A stretch of DNA of 64,000 nucleotides, taken from the NCBI GenBank assembly GCA_963580455.1, contig OY756964.1, forward strand, positions 3,348,001 through 3,412,000, given 5' to 3'. Both the position numbers and the translations under genes were made by a program. This document shows positions 16,031 through 25,865 of this stretch, in pieces. Position 1 is the stretch's first letter; each line of letters begins with the position of its first letter. Below the pieces are notes generated by a model. That model saw nothing but the letters and a program-made list of their open reading frames with translations, was not told the DNA's origin and did not search any database. Source of the DNA: Euonymus europaeus. Its lineage: Eukaryota > Streptophyta > Magnoliopsida > Celastrales > Celastraceae.

Positions 16031-16426
16031 GGGTGGGCGGGGCCTGCTGTAAATTTTTTACAGCAGGCCCAGCTGTGAGGGCCTTTTGGCCCATGAAAAA
16101 TTTTTCTTTTATTTTTTAAAAATTATACGAGTATTCTGATCGGGATTACGAGTCCAACGGTATATTATTTGTGGGAAACAAAAATCAAATGAACAGTGAA
16201 AATTGAGATTGAGTGTTTCGAGTTTATATTTAACGGTTCAAAATTATTCTAAATTTTTTACTATCCATTTGATTTTTGTTTCCCACAAATAATATACCGT
16301 TGGACTCGTAATCCCGATCAGAATACACGTATAATTTTTAAAAAATAAAAGAAAAATTTTTCATGGGCCAAAAGGCCCTCACAGCTGGGCCTGCTCTAAA
16401 AAATTTACAGCAGGCCCCGCCCACCC
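16031..16426. mobile_element. MULE-type foldback MITE
   Basis: 396-bp element made of two near-perfect inverted arms (about 16031-16205 and 16253-16426) around a loop of about 47 bp, flanked by the 9-bp direct repeat GGTAAATGT (16022-16030 and 16427-16435). A 9-bp duplication and arms of about 175 bp fit a non-autonomous Mutator-like element. The arms start GGGTGGGCGGGGCC. No coding sequence. It lies about 0.7 kb upstream of the PP2A B' start codon. Confidence 0.88.
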
Positions 16427-16889
16427 GGTAAATGTAACTCCATCATGAGTTACCATGAGTACATTTGGATCAGAGTATGTTTTATAGATTGTCTGAGAGT
16501 ATGGGTGACAGATATACGCTAGTGTATACTGTCAAAAATGTTGTGTTTAAAATTATACAAAATATTATGCAATATCTTTAAATTGTATAAAATGTTGTAA
16601 GGTGTTCGATTCCTTTTTCTGTTAGATTAATCTCGTAGATAAATTTTTTTAAAAAAAAGGTATTACAATAAACAGTAATTGAAAACTTTTAAGATACGAA
16701 TGGACAATTATGTAATGTGATTGTAAAATAATGTGGATTCCACAACTTTAAAGCTATGAGATAACATCATTTAATTTTGCACAACTTAAATTTGTGGGCT
16801 CCCAAAGCTTTAAGCTGTTAACAAAAATGTTATTTTTGATTGACACAACATTGTATACGGACCCCACAGTTTTAAATTGTGCGAAATGT

Positions 16890-17040
16890 AAAACAAATGC
16901 ACCCTATATTATTGCATTTGCTTTAACATTTCATTATTCTATCTTTTTTTCACTAAAATTAATATTGGGTCCTATCTTTATTATCAAAAAATCAAGTCAT
17001 ATCAACAAAACACATCTGCTAATATAATTACATTAATAAA
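16890..17040. repeat. Diverged relative of the 33729/35103 repeat
   Basis: Includes TTGGGTCCTATCTTTATTA followed by ATCAACAAAACACATCT, recognisably related to the right halves of the elements at 33729-34116 and 35103-35484. The ends are not clear. The flanking stretch 16436-16560 (ATTTGGATCAGAGTATGTTT and onward) also recurs near 33411-33500. Confidence 0.45.
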
Positions 17041-17073
17041 AATACGTATTCTAGATTAAGTTACCACCATCTG

Positions 17074-17375
17074 ATGCAGGACAGATCCCCAACTTTAGAG
17101 GCTGCGCACAACATGAGTTGGTCTGTCAGTCTTAGAGGCCAGCGCATTGGCATGGACCTAGGCCCACCCGCATCAGAGTTGCGATCAGTTCACCCCAACT
17201 CATCTACAACGCGGATTATTGGTGTAAGGATTTGAACCCCTCACACCCTTTGATGGGAGACAACCCATCAATCAGCCCCTGATGCATGTGGGCTATGCTA
17301 GTGCGCTGCCCTCTGAAGACTGACAGCCCAACTCATGTTGTGCGCAGCCTCTCAAATTGGTGGTCCGTCCTGCAT
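17074..17375. repeat. Imperfect inverted-repeat (foldback) element
   Basis: Two arms, about 17074-17158 and 17288-17375, are inverted copies with some mismatches. They share AGGCTGCGCACAACATGAGT in opposite orientation, and the outer ends are ATGCAGGAC / GTCCTGCAT. The interior (about 130 bp) is non-coding. I found no convincing target duplication, so the superfamily is unknown. Confidence 0.65.
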
Positions 17376-19059
17376 AACCATCGTATGAACTCCATGCTTT
17401 GCACCATGCAATGCAATATCCATCTATTTAATTTGCTGCCAAATTTAAAACTATTTATTTGGTTAACTTGCTTTTGGCACCCATCCCCTTCAATATATCA
17501 ACCCAGATTAATTATAAAGATTTCTTACCACATTTGTCCAGATCATCCATCTTCTCCGGGTAACATGATTTATATTTGAAATCTCTGATGTATTTATCTA
17601 ACTTGCCACGCCATAAGGACTTCAATATTTAAGGATATAAGCTGCAAACAAACATAACTTTAAGGATATAGCGTGTGAAATCAATGTTCTGTCGTTCTGA
17701 AACATGAGAGCAAAGAAGAAAGAAAGAGATGCTTAAAACTTTCCTATAGTTCGTGTATTCGATTCTTGGAATACAAGAAGTTTCTTTTCTATATTCTGTT
17801 TGTTTCTCCGGATTTGGATTTGGTTTTGGGTTGTGTTGGTAATTTATGGACGAAGAGACGTAGCAAGAACCTTTAGTATTCATCTTTTGTACGAGAAATC
17901 TCGTAGAAATTAATCAAATTGATGAATAATTGCTGTATGCCCTGCTGAAAAAGTTGAATTGATTTGAAAAATCACAAACTCAAACATCGCATGTGCACGT
18001 GACCGGATAAAATATTGAGAATGTTTCACACGTGCAAGAGATACAAGAGATTTGCAAGTCAAATGATCGACTGCCGCAATCCACTGCAAGTCTAGCGTGT
18101 TTGGTGGAGGGTAGCATATAAGCTGGTGGATAAATTGTATAGCATATAAGTTGTCAAATAAGTTGTGTGTTATTTTGTAAAAATTAAATTTTAATAACGT
18201 TTAAGTTGTTAATTTATAGAGGTGTCAAATGAAAGAAGCGGTACGGTAAGAAGCAGGTAAGGTGAAGAAGCGGGTAGCCATACTCGGTGGAAGGCGTAGT
18301 CGTTTACCTTTGCCTTTTCGTTGATTAGGGATATGTAAACTAGTTTAATAATGAAATAAAATGTATCGAATACGAGTCTTATTAAAAAAAGTTTTATTCA
18401 TTGAGTTTGAATATGTAATTTTTCTCGAAATCTAAATTATATTTTGAGAGATAAAATGACAAATATATGAGAAAACGGATCAACAGGGAAATTAAGTGAA
18501 TTTTTTTGGTATGTGATTATTGACCGATAAAATTGAGCTTCTAAGCTACTGAGTGTATAAGCTTACTCACGCCCAACCAAACACATCATATGAATGTGGA
18601 TCCTTTTTTAGGGCATATAATGGTAAAAAGTTGATGTGAAAGGGATAATATATGAGAATATGTGTTTTTATAGATACAATTATATTTAGAGATGTCTTTT
18701 GGTGATGTACCTATTTATATGATTTGAATTTTGAATAATGGATGTGGGATTCAATATTAATTTTAATAAGAAAATAATGGAGGAATAAAATGTTAATCAA
18801 CTTTTAACAAATGAAAAAAAAAAGAGTATTGAAAGATGTGTTTTGCTGATGTGACTAGAATACGCATTTTGCTGATGTGCATAAGTATGTGTGACAACTT
18901 TTTACGTAATAGAGATCAGACTCAATTTAAGTTAACAGACATTTGTATGCCTCCATTGTATGTACCCTTAGGTGCATGGTGGTTAAAATTTTCAACTCTC
19001 TTCTTTCTTTCAATCGATTAAGGATATCCAGCAAGTGAGTATGCGGTTGATAAATAATC
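17376..19059. other. Intergenic DNA without a supported gene
   Basis: AT-rich DNA between the foldback element and the tandem repeat. Apart from the possible MITE at 18097-18584, I see only short unsupported frames. Confidence 0.5.
18097..18584. repeat. Possible MITE with GTGTTTGG ends
   Basis: The left end begins GTGTTTGGTGG and the right end finishes CCAACCAAACAC, giving a short imperfect terminal inverted repeat around about 490 bp of AT-rich non-coding DNA. Similar ends are common in plant MITEs. No clear target-site duplication, so the call is tentative. Confidence 0.35.
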
Positions 19060-19312
19060 CGCCTCTATTAAGACTATTTTCCTTGTTTCGGGCTTGGAAC
19101 GCTCTAGTCCAGCCTCTATTTCATGTCGCGGGCTTGGGCCTCTGTAGCCCATCATATTTTTATTTCTTTTGGCTTTTACTCCAGCCTCTATTTTCTTTGT
19201 TTCGGGACATGGAGCTCTGCAGTCCAGCCTCGATTTTCTTTCCTTCTGGCTCGGGCCTCTCTAATCCAGCCTCTATTTTCTTTGCTTCTGGCATGGGCCT
19301 CTCCAGTCCACA
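19060..19312 (+). repeat. Degenerate tandem repeat, unit about 42-43 bp
   Basis: About five head-to-tail units, each starting CCTCTATTTTCTTTG or a variant and ending near CTCTxxAGTCCAG. The last three units (about 19185-19312) are 42-43 bp and similar; the first two are longer and more diverged, one with an insertion. Open frames here are a by-product of the repeat. Confidence 0.75.
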
Positions 19313-19536
19313 AGCCATCATGAAGCTGGGACTAGAAAAGTAGAAAACTACACTTCATCTAATTAAGAAATACATATTATATACTAAAATCCGTGTCCAA
19401 TACATAAGATTGGTAATAGTTAGGGAAATAGTCGTTAGGGCATACAGAGAGAATAGATAGTTTGCAAAATATAGTTACGATGGTTGGGTTTGCATACAAG
19501 AATGTCTAGCTAGCTAGGAAATGTCATCAGAGATGC

Positions 19537-21606
19537 TTATTTAGGGGTGTAGTCCATGGGGAAGGGGCTGCCAAGAACATCATTGGCCATGTTAAAATAG
19601 CGAGGATAGGCAGGATCCATCACAACAAACTGCATATCCTCCGATGGCTTCCAATGGCGTTTCCTCTGATTGATGAACCAGTTGTTAATCTGCTTCTGAT
19701 CTAGACCTGTCGATTCTGCAAGCGCCATTTTCTGCGACTCCTGCATATATCCATTCACAAAAACAAGAACAAGATCAATTCGAAACAAAAATTAACCATC
19801 GATAATGATAATAACCGAACACAACTCATTTGCCTTCATATATATATTTGATGAAGAAATGAAACCATGCAAATTGGGACAAATATTTTAGCACAAGATG
19901 ATAACATCAATTCAAGCCTATTCTATTAGTAATGCTGCTAATTAGGCATGCTTGCATCAATGCGAGGATCGGAGAAGGGTATAAAGATTCTTACTGATGG
20001 ATAAGGCCACTTGTAATGTCTGGTCCACCAATCAAGCAACTGCTGCCTCGCTTGTGTCGGTAACTTGCCTTTCTTTTTTTTCTTCATGCATTCTTGCCTG
20101 AGACTGCCAAGATACCCACTGTACTTGCGCAAAAGTTTGCCTTTTATATCCCCATCATCAGATTCAGGATCCAGGTGACTCACATCAACATCTTCCTCAG
20201 CTGATACGTTTCTATTCGTTAAATCGCCAACAAAACCTGATTCCAACGAGAAAATTGATCAATAACTTACCAGTTACAACAGAAGCATTCATAGAAGAAT
20301 GCCTGGATTTCAAAGTATAACAATTGTCCCAGTTCTTTGCACATAAGCAAATCAATTCGATTTCAATAAAGAAAGAGTGGAAAAATGAACAGATGCAGGA
20401 AATACATAATGAACAACCTAGAAAAAGTACCATGAACTAATTAAGACTGTTCTATGTCATATAAGAGTTCTTTCAATTAATTGTTTTGTCTATATATTTG
20501 GAAACTAAATAATACTAGATCATGCAAAAATAACCCGATTCTACATGCAGAGATCAGAGAAATATTCCCACAAGCACAAACCCTGCTTCCCAAGAAAACC
20601 TAATTGCAAATCAATTGCAACAATGATCCTAAAATGACAAACAAACCCTAGAACAGTCAAAACAAATTGAACAATCAGATAAGACAAGTAAGGATCTTGT
20701 TATTGTAAATACACAGATCAGGAAACAAAGACCAGAAATCACATCTGCTAGTGATCATAATAGAGATGTACCTCCCTTAAGCCACTTCAAAACAAAAGTA
20801 GGTCAAATTTCAATATATATATATATATATATATATATTTGCTCAGAACTTTGTTTCCTTATATTCCTTTTACATTAAAAAAAAACATCACATTATAGCA
20901 AAATAAACCAAAAACAAAAGTGTCGAAGTGAGTGACGATCACCAGAAAGAGGAGAGGAATCAAGGGTTAGGGCTTTGAGTTGGGACTCCATCTTAGACAA
21001 GAAAAGCATGGCTTCCTTGAAAGGTTTGGTGAGCTCTTCCTCATACTTGGTTAGCATCTCACAATATGCCTCCATGAACTGATCAAGTGCCGGATCCTCA
21101 CCTACTGACAGCTGATTCTGATGCTCATTAGTACTACCACTCGAACTTGCAGTCATACCAAAAGCTGCCGCAGATGCACATACTTCCTCTAGCCTTGCCA
21201 CCACTTCAGCCGGTGCCCCAACCTAATTACCAATTCTCTCATGCAACAGTTAGTCTGACTCTTACATGCAAATTCAGAGAAATAATTAAATGTATTAATA
21301 ATATCAATATTTTTTGTCTATATATACATAGTTTGTGTTTGTTTAAACCTTCTGGCAATTGATATAGGCAGCCAAGAGACGAGGGAAGTAAGGATGAGAC
21401 AATATTTTAGCCCTATCTACTGATGATGATGAACAGGCTGCAGAGATTCTTTGGCAACTAGAATAATTGTTGTCGCTCTCAAAGAAAGAGTTACTAGGGT
21501 TGAATTCTTTGGGCATGACAGCAGAGATTGATCTGTGGCTACTAGAATTGTTGTTGCTCATCATCATATCTGCTAAATTATTGTTGTTGTTGTCGCCATA
21601 CCCCAT
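19537..21606 (-). CDS. STM: Class I KNOX homeobox protein, SHOOTMERISTEMLESS-like
   Basis: Nuclear TALE-homeodomain transcription factor of the family that maintains shoot meristem identity. Exons 21349-21606, 20943-21222, 19995-20236 and 19537-19740 give 327 residues. Domains in order: asparagine/serine-rich N-terminus; KNOX1 ([20 protein letters not shown]); KNOX2 ([15 protein letters not shown]); ELK ([15 protein letters not shown]); homeodomain with the TALE PYP insertion and [20 protein letters not shown]. The last intron splits the homeodomain just after PYPS, the standard KNOX position. The C-terminal VLGSPFPMD resembles the STM clade rather than KNAT1 or KNAT2/6, but a tree would be needed to be sure. 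Start: ATG 21606; the upstream in-frame codon is GTG. The 0.7-kb second intron holds an (AT)n tract. Confidence 0.93.
20813..20838. repeat. (AT)n microsatellite in KNOX intron 2
   Basis: Thirteen uninterrupted AT units in the intron between exons 2 and 3. Likely polymorphic in length. Confidence 0.95.
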
Positions 21607-21659
21607 CACACAGTACCACTATTTTGTCCAGCCTCCATTGAACTCTTCCATCTCTCTAA

Positions 21660-22020
21660 ACAACTATGTTTTCCATCGCTGCGTCTCTCTCACTCTCTCT
21701 CACACACTCATACTAATCTAGCTAGGACTACTCCCGGATTTTAAGCTTTGAGTCAGAACATCTCAGTCAGAGAAAATATGAGAAAGTTTTCCTCATGTTG
21801 AAACTAGATTAATCCCTCCCTCGGAAATGATAGGTGGAGAAGTGCACGAGGTGATATCGTGCGCCTCTGCAAATATCCTCTCACTGATCTTTTTCCTTCC
21901 CAAGGAAAGGCACTTCCTCTAGCTCGCCTTGTTTATCGCACTGCCACTGACGCCCCTACTACTACTGTTGCTGTTACAGATTGGACTGAAGGAAATTGAC
22001 AGAGAGAGAGAGAGATGATA
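21660..22020 (-). promoter_or_regulatory. GA/CT-rich upstream region of the KNOX gene
   Basis: Upstream of the KNOX start are CT-rich tracts on the plus strand (about 21684-21705) and a (GA)n run at about 21999-22014. GAGA-type repeats near class I KNOX genes are known binding sites for BASIC PENTACYSTEINE proteins, so this is a reasonable regulatory candidate. Position and composition are seen; function is inferred. Confidence 0.4.
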
Positions 22021-22219
22021 AGCCATGATGGGATGTCGTGTAAATAAAAAGGTCTTTTCGCCCTTGAGGAGGATGCACTAGTATCTACTACGACCACTGT
22101 AGATAAATTGGTGTCGTGATTGATCATCAAATCTCACCCGTCCATTTTGTTCGCAGATGTTGGTAATTTTGTTGCTTTTTAGGACCTAATGTTGGGAGAA
22201 ACCGTCGAAAACCGATGCG

Positions 22220-22261
22220 AACGACGTCGTTGATCTATGTTATGCACCGATACGACGTCGT
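22220..22261. promoter_or_regulatory. Pair of ACGT-core palindromes
   Basis: AACGACGTCGTT at 22220-22231 and ACGACGTCGT at 22252-22261 are perfect palindromes with 20 bp between them. GACGTC is the core recognised by several plant bZIP factors. They lie about 0.6 kb upstream of the KNOX start. No other support. Confidence 0.35.
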
Positions 22262-24070
22262 TTTAGTAGTTTAAAATGCTTTCTAGGTCATCAGGTAGGG
22301 CCCAGTCAGTAATAATTCAGAGGAGAGAAAAACTGATAAAGTAGGTGGGGACACTCCGAATGTCTCTTCTGCTTTCTGCTGCTGCTGCTCCTCTCCTCTG
22401 CTATCATCATACCTTTACGTCTTCTCATATGTTTCAGTCTTTTGGCATTCATGGTCATGCGCCCCTTCACCCCTTGTGGCCTGTGCATGTCGTTGTATTA
22501 CTTGTATGCATATTTTACACACCTTTCCTGGACCTCCTAGTGGATTTTTTTTTTCCTTCATTTTCGTTTGTTTTATCTTCAACAGTATTCACAAATCGAT
22601 TGCCCCGGTTTTGCCTGGCAATTTTATACTCGTCTCCTATTAATCTATCGAATGTTCTTTAATTACTTGAGATTGTCTCAATTAACTTATTTAAGATGAG
22701 CTTCTTCGTTTGAAGGTCCCAATTTTGTTCGCTACGTTAATGTTTTACGATTAATTAAACCATTTGGGGAGAATAAGACAGTCCAATGAATACCAATAAG
22801 ATGGATGTTAGGATGATGAAGTTGACACTAATAGATCTTAGCAAATGCGGAGATTACAAAAGTTCGATGACTTTCGAGATTGAAAAGATGTCAGTATTTT
22901 TCTTTATTACATTTGACTATTGAGAAGATGAGGATTGAAATAATTTTGTAGCATGGACCTTCCATTTTAAGAAAAGAATGGTGGTTGAAAGTGGGTGAAA
23001 ATCACTTCAAGTAATTCCTTCTCTCTTTTTTTTAGCTGAAACATAGAAATGCAAGGCTAAATAATGTAAAACGTAGTAGTAAATGAGAAAAGACATTCCT
23101 GCCAATATCTAGATGAGGTTGCATGTGAAGGCATTAAATAATTATCTTTCAGACATATCCATCAAAGCTTTCATCCTCGTACTTGAGTTTCAAATGAACA
23201 CATAGCACATTCCCTTTCAATGAGTCTTTTCATTACCCAGGGAGTTGATGTTTATATGAGATTTTCAAAGTCCATGCCGACTAAACTTGTAGATAAGAAC
23301 TATAACGTCACCGACAAACCACGTTAGGCTACTGTCATTACCCATCAGTAAATAAGACAGTTTACCTTCAGTTGTGCCTGTGGACTCCAAATTAATCCAC
23401 CATTTCTTAAGAACTCCGCTTGATCCCACCGCAGCAAAGCAAAGTCGAATGGTACTACTATAGCTACAGTAATTGAAACATCCATGTAAGAAAACTTAGT
23501 TAACTTCACAAACTAATGTTTTCTAAAATTTGTCCATTAGGTACACATAAAACCAATGGAAAATATGGAAGAAGAAAAAATCAAAGAAACAAAGTTTCAC
23601 CAACCAGAGAACCGGGATTACTGAGAATTGTCAAATAAATTCACTATGCATCTATTCTAGAGTGGGAATGGCCTTTCATGATATGAAGACAGATGAAAGC
23701 AGTAATAGAACAAGAAATACATCCATATTATTGTAATTGTAGCAAAGCTCATAGTGTACTTCTCCTTCTTTTGATGAATGAAAAAGGAGAGTATATATTT
23801 GAAATAAAATAACAAAAACTGCAGTATGAGTTATGATATGAAATTGGTAGTAGAAATTTATTTGCAAGGCACCAAGGTTAATAGGAGCTAATACATATAG
23901 CCTCAAGAAGATTGTCATTACAATGGTTAATCTAATATCCTATATTAGCTTTACACAAAATTCTTACAAGGAATCATCAACAATTCATCAAACACATTTA
24001 ATGACGCTCAAATTATACCATTATCAACCAAAAATAAATGAAAGAAACCTTAGTTTACCAGATCATGAGT
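22262..24070. other. Intergenic DNA without a supported gene
   Basis: About 1.8 kb between the KNOX upstream region and the RRM gene. Short frames are present on both strands, but none has recognisable domains or consistent splice structure. Confidence 0.5.
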
Positions 24071-24910
24071 TCAAGAATCGCGATTGAAAGCATCTTCAAC
24101 TCGAGATAGGCGAGGGACGACAACGGGTGCACCACGAACCCTTTCAAGAGCAAAGCTTATCCTTAACGGTCGGCCTAATAATGCCTGCGATCAAATACCA
24201 TCTCAGTAGGAAGTGATTTCCAATTATCACATAACATGACATGGGGGGGCTGATTATTTGAAATTCAACTGTCATTATTCTCAATTTATATACGTATGGT
24301 ACCTTTCCATCCATAGCATCTTTAGCACGTTTGGCTTCATCTTCATCAGAGAAATGGACAAACCCAAAGCCTCTCGACCTACCAGAGTCTTTGTCATAGA
24401 TGATCTTAACTGGAACATAAAGATCCATACAATCCAAAAGTATATCAGAAAAAGTAAAAAAGCAAGCGCACTTCGTTAATTCTTATACATTGATATATAA
24501 CAGAGCAAATCAGTAAAGAAATTATAATTTGCGATCATTCAGACAATTCATCAAACATGCAGACGACACTACAAAGTTATCCACTACAAGTCCACAACAC
24601 ACTATCTTCCTCAGCAAAATTAGATTTCATATTACCTTCAGAGACCTCCCCAAAGGAAGAGAAAGCATCTTTGAAGGACTTCTCATCAACCGACCATGAT
24701 AGCCCTTGAAACACCAAATACCACTGACGTTAGTGAAAATCAAAAGCGCCATGTGCATTGTGTTAATTTCAGTGTGTCTAGAAGCACAGATATTGTGTGC
24801 AGAATACCTGCGACGAACAGTTTGGTATTGGTGACAGGAGATGGCGAGCTCTGAACTGTTGTTGATGTTGAAGAAGCTCTTCTAGCTATCAACATGAGAG
24901 CCTTTCTCAT
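24071..24910 (-). CDS. Small single-RRM RNA-binding protein, probably organellar
   Basis: Four exons (24808-24910, 24636-24704, 24303-24409, 24071-24184) encode 130 residues. After a short basic, serine-rich leader (MRKALMLIARRASSTSTT) that looks like an organelle targeting peptide, there is one RRM with RNP2 (LFVAGL) and RNP1 (RGFGFVHF). A short tail ends VEDAFNRDS and lacks the glycine-rich domain of GRP-type relatives. Such proteins act in mitochondrial or plastid RNA processing, including RNA editing, but the exact role cannot be read here. ATG 24910 is chosen because the longer upstream frame begins with TTG. Splice phases are consistent at all three introns. Confidence 0.88.
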
Positions 24911-25248
24911 TTTCGCTGCGTCAATGTTTTTTTTCTTTTTTCTTTCTTTGGCCAATAAAATAGGGAAAAAATAGGTAGGCCCTTGGAAAAGCCCAAACTA
25001 AAAACGTCCCTAGGAATGCAAGTAGGCCTTAGGAATGGACTATGTTCATAGTAGGCCTACTGGGCAGGAATCTAGGCCCAAAACGTTTGGATTGTAGTCC
25101 ATTACTTTAATAAACAAAATAATATATATAGAAAGGATGCAACCAAGCTCAATGATAATCGACAAAGATGTAATGAAAATACTTCACTTAACATCCACAT
25201 TTCTTTCAAATATTTTCCCATGAAGTAAAAATTAACAGTGATTTTAGC

Positions 25249-25584
25249 TAGGGGTGGAAAAAATTGGTTCCAAATCGGATAACATAGGTATTCACAAAAT
25301 ATTTATGTCATGATGCGAATTAATTTGAGTTTTCAGACGTTCTTAATTGACCGTACTCCGATTTTTTAAGTCTAGACAAATAAATCGAAAAATAATTCAA
25401 TTCGAGTTTAGATCCGACAACTAAATCGAACAAGATTTTCGCTTTTAGATCCGAACTAAGTTTTAAACTGGACAAAATCTTCATGTTTGGACCCGAATTT
25501 CAGACATATAACTTGTGTTCAAACTTATTTAATCCGAATCGAACAAATCAAACATCCGAGTCGGACCATTTTTTACCACCCCTA
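25249..25584. mobile_element. hAT-like MITE
   Basis: 336-bp non-coding element with ends TAGGGGTGGAAAAAATTGG and CCATTTTTTACCACCCCTA, an imperfect terminal inverted repeat of the AGGGGTG type common in plant hAT-derived MITEs. The interior is AT-rich with CGAAT/TCGAA motifs. I cannot define the 8-bp duplication with certainty. AT-rich stretches at 27476-27670 and 46660-46980 share similar wording and may be relatives without clear ends. Confidence 0.5.
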
Positions 25585-25865
25585 ACTTTAATGCTGTTTT
25601 TTCCTTTTCCTGCTACTTAACTGTAAAGGTTAGAGATTAAAGACAGACAGAAGCAATGCAAAGTAACACAAAGTATAGCTTTTTTCATTTCACATGGAAA
25701 GTGAAGAGAATAAACATCCATTCTGAGCTCTCTACACTTTAGTATGGCAACTACTATAATGGAAGGAAAACAAATAAAGGTACAGATGGGGCTTGAACAA
25801 TTCAGTTCAGCGTGGAAATTTTTCAGGAAAAAAAAAAATTGGACGCGCATCAATTGATACTATAT

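Noticed and set aside
17629..17883. 84-codon minus-strand frame that could be a small secreted or regulatory peptide
   Set aside because: No signal peptide, conserved motif or splice evidence; likely chance.
19035..19343. 102-codon frame with internal repetition that could look like a repeat protein
   Set aside because: The repetition comes from the 42-43 bp DNA tandem repeat, and another frame is also open across it.
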